In this document: positions 1 through 6,410 of the stretch, piece after piece | Layout: every line of letters starts with the position of its first letter | Numbering within the stretch: position 1 is the first letter of the stretch | DNA from: Dehalococcoidia bacterium | GTDB lineage: Bacteria > Chloroflexota > Dehalococcoidia > UBA2985 | Assembly: GCA_030740415.1 (NCBI GenBank) | Contig: JASLXI010000038.1 | Coordinates: forward strand, 1-7,270 | Reading direction: 5' to 3' | Length of the DNA: 7,270 nt | Program-made: the position numbers and the translations under genes | The notes under the pieces: generated by a model | Database searches by the model: none | Seen by the model: only the letters and a program-made list of their open reading frames with translations | Told to the model about the DNA's origin: nothing

Positions 1-884
1 TGGGTCTGGACTACGAGGTCATAAAGCAGCACAACCCCGGTATCATCTACGCGGCAATATCCGGCTTTGGACAGAGCGGGCCTTATTCCACAAAGGCAGC
101 CCTGGACGTAGTTGTCCAGGGAATGGGGGGAGTCCTGAGCATCACAGGAGAACCAGAGGGACCACCCATTCGGCCCGGAGTCTCCCAGGGCGACATCACC
201 GCTGGCCTCTTCGCCATCATCGGCATCCTGGCGGCCCTCGAGGAGCGCAATAGCAGTGGACTCGGACAGATGGTGGACATAAGCATGCTGGACTGCCAGG
301 TAGCGATCCTGGAAAACGCATTCACTCGCTACTTCACCACGGGAGATGTCCCCAAACCCTTGGGCACCAGGCACCCCGTTACATCCCCCTTTCAGGCATT
401 CCAGACCAGTGATGGTTACATGACAATCGCCCTTGCTGACGGTCGTAAGGAGAAGTGGCCCCTGCTCTGCTCAGCCCTGGACCTCATCGACCTCATAGAT
501 GACCCTCGCTTTGACGACGGCTGGACACGAACCCAGAACTGGGCCATAGCGGAGCCTATGCTAGCAAAAGCCCTTAGAAAGAAAACAACCCAGGAGTGGT
601 TGACAGAGTTGGAACCCCTTGGCATCCCCTGCGGTCCCGTGAACACCATAGACAAGGCGGCCCTTGACCCCCAATTGCAACATCGTGGAATGATTAAGGA
701 CATACGTCACCCGCGCCTGGGTAGCGTGAAGATAGTGGACACGCCCTTGAAGCTGTCCCGCACCCCTGGGGGGGCTTACCTCCCATCTCCCGACCTGGGA
801 GAGCACACTGTCCAGGTCCTAAGGGACATGCTGGGGCTAAATGAGAAGGAGATCACGGCCTTACGTGAAGAAGGAGCCATCTAA
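1..884 (+). CDS. CaiB/BaiF family CoA-transferase (family III), 5' end cut by the window edge
   Basis: The reading frame is open from base 3 and gives 293 residues before TAA. Family III CoA-transferases move CoA between carboxylic acids through an enzyme-bound aspartyl-CoA thioester, and full members have about 390-400 residues, so roughly the first 100 are outside the window. Visible family landmarks are NPGIIYAAISGFGQSGPY, then D-x3-QGMGG, then the ITGEPEGPP stretch, the GD-x-TAG segment (Asp codon at 192-194, which by family alignment from memory is the likely CoA-accepting aspartate), GILAALEER, GLGQMVDISMLD, and a C-terminal GIPCGPVNT. An ATG at 123 is internal and not the true start. 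The acyl substrate (formyl-, carnitine-, mesaconyl- or succinyl-type) cannot be told from this part. Its stop lies 7 bp from the stop of the convergent mocA gene. Confidence 0.93.
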   Translation, partial: GLDYEVIKQHNPGIIYAAISGFGQSGPYSTKAALDVVVQGMGGVLSITGEPEGPPIRPGVSQGDITAGLFAIIGILAALEERNSSGLGQMVDISMLDCQVAILENAFTRYFTTGDVPKPLGTRHPVTSPFQAFQTSDGYMTIALADGRKEKWPLLCSALDLIDLIDDPRFDDGWTRTQNWAIAEPMLAKALRKKTTQEWLTELEPLGIPCGPVNTIDKAALDPQLQHRGMIKDIRHPRLGSVKIVDTPLKLSRTPGGAYLPSPDLGEHTVQVLRDMLGLNEKEITALREEGAI

Positions 885-891
885 GTGGCTG

Positions 892-1494
892 TTATCGTCT
901 CTCAAAAAGCGTCAGAGCCTCCTGAAGGTCTTCCGGGGAGTTGACGTCCACCGTCACAATAGGGCTGTCTACCTGCAACTTGTACGTGCTCTCCCTGTGT
1001 CGCAGAGTAACCTCACGCAGGCCCTGTCCCCCCTCCGTGATGGCCAGAAGCTTCGGTAGCAGGCTGGCAGAAAATACGATGGGATGGCCCCCGTGCCCGC
1101 TGTATACTGGGTAGGTAACCAGCGCACCCTGCTCCAAATGGGCCTTGATAACGGACTCCACGACCTGAGCAGGGCGGGGTTGATCGACTGCTAGCACAAG
1201 GATTCCCACAGCAGAGCTAGAGATATTACGTAGTCCAGCCTTGATGGAGGTGGTCTTCCCCTGCTTGTAGTCCGGGTTGACCACGGTCGTTACGCCTGGC
1301 ATCCCCTTCACCGGCGCTTCCACCTCGCCTCCACGATGGCCCACCACCATCACAACCTCGGCCACCCCCGCCCGCTGTAGAGACTGCACCTGGTATTCGA
1401 CCAAGGTCACACCTTGCCAGGGCAGGAGAGCCTTGAGTCGACCCATCCTGGTGGACTCTCCCGCGGCCAGAAGAATAGCTGAGATGCCGTCCAT
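892..1494 (-). CDS. mocA: MocA-type molybdenum cofactor cytidylyltransferase (MobA-like NTP transferase)
   Basis: This gene encodes 200 residues, the normal length for the MobA-like NTP-transferase family. The N-terminal nucleotide-binding signature LAAGESTRMGRLKALLP is at residues 9-25. VNPDYKQGKTTSIKAGL at 72-88, the acidic metal-binding LAVDQPR at 101-107, GHPIVF at 136-141 and a closing VDVNSPEDL at 182-190 all match the MocA subgroup. MocA joins CTP to Mo-molybdopterin to make molybdopterin cytosine dinucleotide, the cofactor form of xanthine dehydrogenase/CO dehydrogenase-type hydroxylases; it is cytoplasmic. The start lies 10 bp after the xdhC stop, so the two are probably one transcript. 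Only a weak Shine-Dalgarno (CGGG) precedes the ATG, which suggests translational coupling. Other MobA-like roles are possible, but xdhC next door favours MocA. Confidence 0.9.
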   Translation of the reverse strand: MDGISAILLAAGESTRMGRLKALLPWQGVTLVEYQVQSLQRAGVAEVVMVVGHRGGEVEAPVKGMPGVTTVVNPDYKQGKTTSIKAGLRNISSSAVGILVLAVDQPRPAQVVESVIKAHLEQGALVTYPVYSGHGGHPIVFSASLLPKLLAITEGGQGLREVTLRHRESTYKLQVDSPIVTVDVNSPEDLQEALTLFERR

Positions 1495-1504
1495 TGCCCG
1501 TGTC

Positions 1505-2626
1505 TTAGGCTGGGACCCCCACCTTTTGGGCTAATTTCTGGAGGTATCTTCCCTCCATAGTCATGGTCTTGCCGGAATGCCCTTCACGGAAAGCCACAAT
1601 CTCCGCAACGATGCTCAGGGCAATCTCCTCCGGGGTCTTGGCTCCAATGTCCAGCCCAATGGGCGCATGGACCGCCTGGAGTCTTTCCAAAGGAATGCCA
1701 TGCTGAAGCAGTTCTTCGTAAATCAGGATGGTCTTACGTCGGCTTCCAACCAGCCCCACGTAACCTGCAGGACTGCGGACAGCTGCCTCCAAAGCCCGGT
1801 CATCCTCACGATGCCCCCTGGTGGCAACTATCACGGAACTGTTTGGACGGAGATCCAGCTGAGTCACGCCCTCGGCATAGTCCGCCACAACAACGCTGTC
1901 GGCCTCGGGGAATCGCTCCTTATTGGCAAACTCTGGCCGGTCATCGATTACATGCAAGCGCAGGCCCAGCATCGTCACCAGAGGAGCCAGGGATTTACCG
2001 ATGTGGCCTCCTCCTGCGATTATCACAGCGGCGGGCGTAGTGTAGCCCTCCATAAAGACCCGAGCGCCATCTTGGGTAACCAGCGTCTTCACCCTGCCGT
2101 AGTCTGTAAGCTCTCGGAGGGCATCGGCCACCTCTATGTCCCGCAGCGATTCTCCCACAGATCCCTTGACCTCTCCGTCCTCTCCAATATAGAGCTTGTC
2201 TCCTATCGTACCCTTATTCTCAGAAGGCTTCAGGAGAGTAGCCAGTCCCACGCTGCGACTTCCATCGTAGGCACCAACGACATTGCTAACGGGTTGTAGA
2301 ATAGCCTTTGGATCAAAGACAGGGTCAATGAGAAAATGCATGGTTCCGCCGCATACCAGTCCCTCTCTGGCAGCAATATCCTCATTCAATTCATACTCCG
2401 TAAGAGTAGGCTCACCGCCCTCTTTCAGCAGCATACTGGCGGCAAACCATATGTCTCCCTCCACGCAACCACCCCCCAACGTACCAACGCCACTGCCATC
2501 CTCACGCACCAACAGTTTAGCACCGGGTTTCTGAGGGGTAGAACCCTGCGTACCTACCACCGTGGCTATTACAAAGGGCTCACCCTTCCTCAGCAGATTT
2601 AATGCTTCCCTAAAAACTTCTTCCAT
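1505..2626 (-). CDS. xdhC: XdhC/CoxI family molybdenum-hydroxylase maturation factor
   Basis: The product has 373 residues, full length for the two-domain XdhC form. The N-terminal XdhC/CoxI domain (about 10-100) shows VVGTQGSTPQKPGAKLLV at 23-40, GTLGGGCVEGDIW at 48-60 and VCGGTMHFLIDP at 91-102. The C-terminal Rossmann domain (about 198-347) shows IIAGGGHIG at 202-210, DDRPEFA at 228-234, YVGLVGSRRK at 289-298 and HAPIGLDIGAKTPEEIA at 320-336. In characterised systems XdhC binds molybdenum cofactor, supports its sulfuration and inserts it into apo-xanthine dehydrogenase; CoxI does the like for CO dehydrogenase. The ATG is chosen because AGGGGG (2632-2637) sits 5 nt upstream. The following mocA supplies the cytosine-dinucleotide form of the same cofactor. 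The client enzyme is not in the window. Confidence 0.93.
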   Translation of the reverse strand: MEEVFREALNLLRKGEPFVIATVVGTQGSTPQKPGAKLLVREDGSGVGTLGGGCVEGDIWFAASMLLKEGGEPTLTEYELNEDIAAREGLVCGGTMHFLIDPVFDPKAILQPVSNVVGAYDGSRSVGLATLLKPSENKGTIGDKLYIGEDGEVKGSVGESLRDIEVADALRELTDYGRVKTLVTQDGARVFMEGYTTPAAVIIAGGGHIGKSLAPLVTMLGLRLHVIDDRPEFANKERFPEADSVVVADYAEGVTQLDLRPNSSVIVATRGHREDDRALEAAVRSPAGYVGLVGSRRKTILIYEELLQHGIPLERLQAVHAPIGLDIGAKTPEEIALSIVAEIVAFREGHSGKTMTMEGRYLQKLAQKVGVPA

Positions 2627-2668
2627 TACTGCCCCCTGTGACTAGGCTACGCGCAATTACTACAGTCA

Positions 2669-2698
2669 ATTATAGCACATCGCGTGATGTTTGCCCAA
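2669..2698 (-). promoter_or_regulatory. Housekeeping-sigma promoter of xdhC-mocA
   Basis: Read on the minus strand, a perfect -10 TATAAT (2674-2669) lies 18 nt after a TTGGGC -35 (2698-2693), which matches the TTGACA consensus at its first three bases and final-half only weakly. The start of transcription would fall near 2662, leaving a leader of about 35 nt that contains the Shine-Dalgarno sequence of xdhC. The -10 is strong; the -35 is moderate. Confidence 0.65.
2677..2690. promoter_or_regulatory. Inverted repeat in the xdhC promoter spacer, possible operator
   Basis: ACATC-GCGT-GATGT has perfect 5-bp arms around a 4-bp centre and lies wholly between the -35 and -10 boxes of the leftward promoter, a typical place for a repressor. 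It does not resemble the operator-like repeat at 2803-2818, so if real it would bind another protein. A short repeat like this can also arise by chance. Confidence 0.3.
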
Positions 2699-2772
2699 AT
2701 GCGATTATGATGTTGAAGCAAGAATCAGTGTTTCCCGCACCATATTTTGCTCACACAAAGGAGAAATAAAGG

Positions 2773-2802
2773 TTGACATCAGTTCTGAGAAACCAGTATG
2801 AT
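2773..2802 (+). promoter_or_regulatory. Promoter of the TetR-family regulator gene
   Basis: A perfect -35 TTGACA (2773-2778) is followed, 18 nt later, by TATGAT (2797-2802), which matches five of six bases of the -10 consensus. Transcription should begin near 2809, inside the inverted repeat at 2803-2818, about 34 nt before the ATG at 2843. Confidence 0.8.
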
Positions 2803-2818
2803 GTAAGCGAACGCTTAC
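2803..2818. promoter_or_regulatory. Probable TetR-type operator (autoregulation)
   Basis: GTAAGCG-AA-CGCTTAC is a perfect 7-bp inverted repeat with a 2-bp centre. It abuts the -10 box and covers the expected transcription start. Its length, symmetry and place are typical of operators bound by the dimeric TetR-family repressor encoded next to them. I did not see a second copy before the transporter genes or xdhC. Confidence 0.7.
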
Positions 2819-2842
2819 TTGCAATGCTGGGTGAATATACTC

Positions 2843-3439
2843 ATGACAAGACAAAGCACCCTCATACGGCAACACCAAATAATAGAGGCCGCAAGAAGCC
2901 TCATCACTACCAAAGGCATGGAAAACGTGACCATTGATGCCATTGCCGAAGAGGTGGGACTGACGGAAGGGGCCATCTACCGCCATTTCACCAGCAAGCA
3001 CCAAATCTTCTCTCTCCTCATAGACGATATTGAGCAGAACCTGCTGAATACGGTACGTAATGCCACGGAGGAAAGTGCCTCTGCACTGAAGAACCTGGAG
3101 CGCATACTTAAGGCACACCTCAGTGATGTGGAAGACCGACGAGCAGCCTCTTTCATCGTGATTACAGAGGCAATGGGCTTTGACGGTATTGGTCTTAGTC
3201 CACGTGTAGCCTTGATGCTTACCCACTACCTAGAGTTCGTCAGAGGAGTTCTTAAGGACGGCATACGGGAAGGCAGCATCAGGTCTGACGTGGGTGTAGA
3301 TGCAGCAGCAACCGCATTCCTCGGTTTGGTGCAGAGCACCGCCACCCTGTGGGCCCTGAACAGCTACTCACCGCCGCTGGCAGAGCAACGTGCTCAGATG
3401 TGGAGTATCTATAAGAAAGGGGTCGCCTCAATGGTTTGA
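2843..3439 (+). CDS. TetR/AcrR family transcriptional regulator
   Basis: From the ATG at 2843 the product has 198 residues, the usual TetR length. The N-terminal DNA-binding domain (about 9-55) has the family pattern: QIIEAARSLITTKGMENVT, then IDAIAEEVGLTEGAIYRHF, in which residues about 31-49 form the helix-turn-helix. The C-terminal ligand-binding half is helical and does not reveal the ligand. The ATG is preferred over an in-frame TTG at 2819 because the TTG overlaps the operator and would lie about 10 nt after the predicted transcription start; GGGTGA at 2829-2834 is a fair Shine-Dalgarno for 2843. It is probably an autorepressor. Its same-strand neighbours, 187 bp downstream, are importer genes that it may also control. 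The divergent xdhC pair is another possible target. Confidence 0.92.
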   Translation: MTRQSTLIRQHQIIEAARSLITTKGMENVTIDAIAEEVGLTEGAIYRHFTSKHQIFSLLIDDIEQNLLNTVRNATEESASALKNLERILKAHLSDVEDRRAASFIVITEAMGFDGIGLSPRVALMLTHYLEFVRGVLKDGIREGSIRSDVGVDAAATAFLGLVQSTATLWALNSYSPPLAEQRAQMWSIYKKGVASMV

Positions 3440-3582
3440 CCCAACCTCAAAGTAGCCGCTTTAGGGTCCGCGGGGCCACGCCCCATGAGATTCACCCCGA
3501 AGAGGCACTGATTTACCCAGTTCACGTACTCTGGAGGAGATTCGGCAACGGACGCCACGGCAAAGAAAAGTGTGCTTGCATT

Positions 3583-3594
3583 GGCGTGCACGCC
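3583..3594. promoter_or_regulatory. 12-bp perfect palindrome upstream of the importer ATPase gene
   Basis: GGCGTGCACGCC is fully self-complementary and ends 32 bp before the ATPase start, in the 187-bp gap (3440-3626) after the regulator gene. It could be an operator for the importer operon. I saw no good -35/-10 pair in this gap, so the importer may be read from the regulator promoter. The sequence differs from the repeat at 2803-2818. Confidence 0.3.
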
Positions 3595-3626
3595 CCAAGG
3601 ATTGGCCAAGGAGGTAGTTCACGAGC

Positions 3627-4880
3627 ATGGACGACGAACTGATACACAACGGGAACGGAATCTGTATCTCTGTCAATTCTCTGTGGAAGGTGTTCGGAAA
3701 CAACCCAGAGCGGGTAATGACTCCAGGCTACGCCGACAGGACCAAGGCGGAGATCCAGGAGGAACTTGGCTGTGTAGTGGCCCTGCATGGGGTGAACTTC
3801 GATGTGCTCCGCGGCGAGACGTTTGTGGTCATGGGACTCTCTGGGAGTGGCAAATCCACTTTGATACGCTGTCTAATTCGCCTCATAGAGCCCACAGCTG
3901 GCGAGATAAGAATCGACGATCAAAACCTCCTGCAGTATAGCGAACGCGAGCTTACCGAGTTTCGTCGGCATAAATCCGCTATGGTCTTCCAGCATTTTGG
4001 ACTGCTCCCTCACCGAACAATCCTTGACAACGCGGCATGGGGATTAGAGGTACAGGGAATAAACAAGAAGGAGCGCCATGACCGGGCCAGAGAGTCCCTT
4101 GAATTGGTGGGACTGAAGGGCTGGGAAGATGCTTACACCACGGAACTGAGCGGAGGCATGCAGCAGCGAGCAGGGCTGGCACGAGCCCTTACCGTGAACC
4201 CGGAAATCCTCCTCATGGACGAGCCGTTTAGTGCGTTGGATCCTTTGATCCGTCGCGAGATGCAGGATGAACTGGTGAACCTGCAACAGCAGATCCAGAA
4301 GACCATAATCTTTATCACCCACGACTTGGACGAGGCCCTCAAGTTAGGCAGCCGCATCGCCATCATGAGAGACGGCAAGATAATCCAACTGGGTATTCCT
4401 GAAGACATCGTTGAGAACCCCGCCGATGAATACGTTCAGGAGTTCATCCGGGATGTTTCAAAGACCAAGGTCCTGGGAGCAGGAAGCATCATGCAGGAAC
4501 CGAGATCTACCGTATTTGGTTCCCAGGGACCCGATACCGCCCTACAAGTGATGCAGAACAACAATATAAGATACGCCTTTGTGCTGGACTCGGTCAGCAA
4601 CCTGATGGGGGTTGTTACAGTGGATCAAGCTGCATCAGCTGCGCAACGCGGGGTCGCATCCCTTCAAGACCTGGATTATCCCGACTCCTCTATCTGCCCC
4701 AGGGTCTCCACAAGTACCCCGATAGATGACCTGATCCCCTTGGCCGCCGAGACCGAGTGTCCTATCTCTGTGGTGGACAACGAGGGTAGGCTTCTTGGAG
4801 TAATTCCCAGGACTACACTTCTCTGGAGCCTTGCAGAGAACCAAGGGGTCTCAGGCCAATCCTCTTCGAATCAAGGGTGA
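3627..4880 (+). CDS. proV: Glycine betaine/proline-type (QAT family) ABC importer ATPase with two CBS domains
   Basis: The product has 417 residues. It hydrolyses ATP on the cytoplasmic face to drive uptake of a quaternary amine such as glycine betaine, choline or carnitine. Seen in order: KVFGNNPE near 21-28, typical of ProV/OpuAA; Walker A GLSGSGKST at 70-78; Q-loop VFQHFGLLPHRT with Gln122; signature LSGGMQQR at 174-181; Walker B ILLMDEP at 194-200 with the D-loop SALD; and the switch His232 in FITHD. After about 285, two CBS repeats (about 286-340 and 350-400) follow. In Lactococcus OpuA such domains sense ionic strength, but the anionic tail of that protein is absent here; the end is Ser/Gln/Asn-rich. 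The ATG is the first start after an in-frame TAG at 3615; AAGGAGGT (3608-3615) precedes it by a rather long 11 nt. The permease gene follows after 80 bp. Confidence 0.93.
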   Translation: MDDELIHNGNGICISVNSLWKVFGNNPERVMTPGYADRTKAEIQEELGCVVALHGVNFDVLRGETFVVMGLSGSGKSTLIRCLIRLIEPTAGEIRIDDQNLLQYSERELTEFRRHKSAMVFQHFGLLPHRTILDNAAWGLEVQGINKKERHDRARESLELVGLKGWEDAYTTELSGGMQQRAGLARALTVNPEILLMDEPFSALDPLIRREMQDELVNLQQQIQKTIIFITHDLDEALKLGSRIAIMRDGKIIQLGIPEDIVENPADEYVQEFIRDVSKTKVLGAGSIMQEPRSTVFGSQGPDTALQVMQNNNIRYAFVLDSVSNLMGVVTVDQAASAAQRGVASLQDLDYPDSSICPRVSTSTPIDDLIPLAAETECPISVVDNEGRLLGVIPRTTLLWSLAENQGVSGQSSSNQG

Positions 4881-4960
4881 CCTAGAGAATGCTTTGCATA
4901 GTAGCCAGTCAAATGTACTTGAAATCAGGACTGGTCGGCCAGCTGCTTTAGGAGGTTACA

Positions 4961-6217
4961 GTGGATATTCCTCGTAGCATGAGTTATGTTCGTGCATGGA
5001 GCAACGGCAGTACGCTATGGCAATGGGGCGCACGTGGAACTTTTGCTGTGGTAGCTGCCTTCGTAGCCTGGGACCTGGTCACAAAATTTATGGAAGGCCC
5101 GACAATGATCTTCTTCTTCCCCAGGCTCTTCCTGTGGCTTTTCATCGGATCTATGGGGTTGCTTGTGTGGAGCACCTTCAGGGCTCTGGGCAGCTTGCGT
5201 TGGAAGCTGATATTCGCCCTGGCAGTTGTCCTGGTTGCCGCGCTTGCCGCCATTGGCCCAACAGATTCGTTCCCATTTCGTGCTCCAGGTCAAGAGGTGA
5301 CATACTATGATGCAAGCGCCGATAAAGAACGCATCCTGCCGATAAAACCCCTGTCCCTGAACGTATTGGGACTGGAGGTCCGCCCGGGCGCCCTGGACAA
5401 CTGGATAGATGCCAGGGTGGACTGGATGGTAAAGGAATGGCGTAGTTATTTCCAGTCCCTCAGGAACGGGCTGCTTAAGGCGTTGGTCCCATTGGAGAAG
5501 GGATTGCAAAGTATGCCCTGGTGGCTCTTTATAGCGTCCTCGATGCTGATCGCATGGAAGGTAAGCGGGTACAGGATAGCTCTTATCACCTTAGGAGGTC
5601 TTACATCTATCGGGGTGTTCGGACTTTGGGACAACGCCATGCGTACTATGGCCGTGGTTGGCACAGCCACAGCCATGTCGGTGGGCTTGGCCATTCCCGT
5701 AGGCATCCTGATGTCGAAGAGCGACCGTCTTCAGGGCGCAATGCGCCCGATCCTGGATTTGATGCAGGTCATGCCCAGTTTCGTCTACCTCATCCCAGCA
5801 ATCTACTTCCTGGGTCTTGGTAAAGTGCCGGCAGTGATGGCCACAATGATATACGCCGTGCCCCCGGCCATGCGGTTGACCAATCTTGGCATACGCCTTG
5901 TGTCGCCAGAGCTAATCGAGGCAGCCAAGGCCTTTGGCACCACCCCGTGGCAGTTGCTCATCAAGATCCAACTTCCCCTCGCCCGACCCACCATAATGGC
6001 AGGAGTCAATCAGACGATAATGATGTCCCTGGCAATGGTGGTTGTGGCTTCGATGGTGGGTGCTACGGGCCTGGGGGCAGACGTGCTTGCGGGTATCTCT
6101 CAGTTGGAATTCGGCAGAGGGCTTCTGGGTGGCATAGGCATAGTCATCCTCGCCATAATCATAGACCGCACATCTCAGGGCCTTGCAAAGGACCCTCGCA
6201 GCGAGCGCGGTTCTTAG
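4961..6217 (+). CDS. proW: Glycine betaine/proline-type ABC importer permease (ProW/OpuAB-like)
   Basis: The product has 418 residues and is an inner-membrane permease. Three N-terminal hydrophobic segments (about 27-43, 49-70, 83-99) are followed by a polar stretch (100-185), then a standard binding-protein-dependent permease domain. LDNWIDARVDWMVKEW at 145-160 resembles the segment before the core of E. coli ProW. The coupling EAA motif is clear: IEAAKAFGTTPWQLLIKIQLP (319-339), with Glu320, Gly326 and Leu338-Pro339. The GTG start is chosen because AGGAGG (4950-4955) lies 5 nt upstream; an ATG at 4979 has no such site. It should pair with the ATPase just upstream. No substrate-binding domain is fused at the C-terminus, unlike OpuABC/BusAB proteins, and none is encoded nearby. 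The amine transported cannot be fixed from sequence. Confidence 0.92.
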   Translation: MDIPRSMSYVRAWSNGSTLWQWGARGTFAVVAAFVAWDLVTKFMEGPTMIFFFPRLFLWLFIGSMGLLVWSTFRALGSLRWKLIFALAVVLVAALAAIGPTDSFPFRAPGQEVTYYDASADKERILPIKPLSLNVLGLEVRPGALDNWIDARVDWMVKEWRSYFQSLRNGLLKALVPLEKGLQSMPWWLFIASSMLIAWKVSGYRIALITLGGLTSIGVFGLWDNAMRTMAVVGTATAMSVGLAIPVGILMSKSDRLQGAMRPILDLMQVMPSFVYLIPAIYFLGLGKVPAVMATMIYAVPPAMRLTNLGIRLVSPELIEAAKAFGTTPWQLLIKIQLPLARPTIMAGVNQTIMMSLAMVVVASMVGATGLGADVLAGISQLEFGRGLLGGIGIVILAIIIDRTSQGLAKDPRSERGS

Positions 6218-6235
6218 CAAAACAAATGGTACTTC

Positions 6236-6285
6236 CGGCTCCGTTCGAACCCCATCAAGAATATGGTAGGGTTCGAGCGGAGCCG
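6236..6285. terminator. Long GC-rich hairpin after the permease gene, possible terminator
   Basis: The arms 6236-6252 (CGGCTCCGTTCGAACCC) and 6269-6285 (GGGTTCGAGCGGAGCCG) pair over 17 bp; the single difference from perfect symmetry is a G-U wobble in the plus-strand RNA. The loop is 16 nt. It starts 18 bp after the permease stop and lies before the next promoter, a good place to end the importer transcript. There is no T-run after either arm, so it is not a standard intrinsic terminator; it may instead protect the 3' end of the mRNA or be a dispersed repeat. Confidence 0.45.
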
Positions 6286-6344
6286 ACAATTCTGATCCCA
6301 GACAGATACACGCGTGGCCCCACTATTCTCAACGCACAGATCTT

Positions 6345-6360
6345 AACTTGCCAAACTTGC
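6345..6360 (+). repeat. Tandem AACTTGC repeat at the peroxiredoxin promoter
   Basis: AACTTGC occurs at 6345-6351 and again at 6354-6360, 9 bp apart, and the second copy runs into the -35 box. It may be a site for an activator or just chance. The repeat itself is plain; the role is inferred. Confidence 0.3.
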
Positions 6361-6384
6361 AAAATACCTCTTTTACGCTATAAT
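6357..6384 (+). promoter_or_regulatory. Housekeeping-sigma promoter of the peroxiredoxin gene
   Basis: TTGCAA (6357-6362) and a perfect TATAAT (6379-6384) are 16 bp apart. Transcription should start near 6391, giving a 20-nt leader that carries the Shine-Dalgarno AGGAGGT (6400-6406). The gene therefore appears to be transcribed on its own and strongly. Confidence 0.8.
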
Positions 6385-6410
6385 TAGACCATCAGGTTCA
6401 GGAGGTATAT

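Noticed and set aside
1577..2299. Long open frame on the plus strand opposite xdhC
   Set aside because: It is antisense to a clear XdhC protein, has no family-like sequence and no Shine-Dalgarno sequence.
2705..3226. Open frame on the minus strand opposite the TetR gene
   Set aside because: It runs opposite the regulator coding sequence and its promoter, with a composition typical of a reverse-frame shadow.
3472..3484. GGGGC-CAC-GCCCC hairpin after the TetR gene as a terminator
   Set aside because: Only 5 bp of stem with no T-run after it; too weak to call.
6241..6275. tRNA T-arm-like TTCGAA motifs, possible tRNA remnant or attachment site
   Set aside because: The motifs are parts of a simple 17-bp hairpin; no anticodon arm, acceptor stem or CCA-like end surrounds them.
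6376..6392. PerR-like box over the peroxiredoxin -10
   Set aside because: Only half-site similarity, which is explained by the TATAAT -10 sequence itself.
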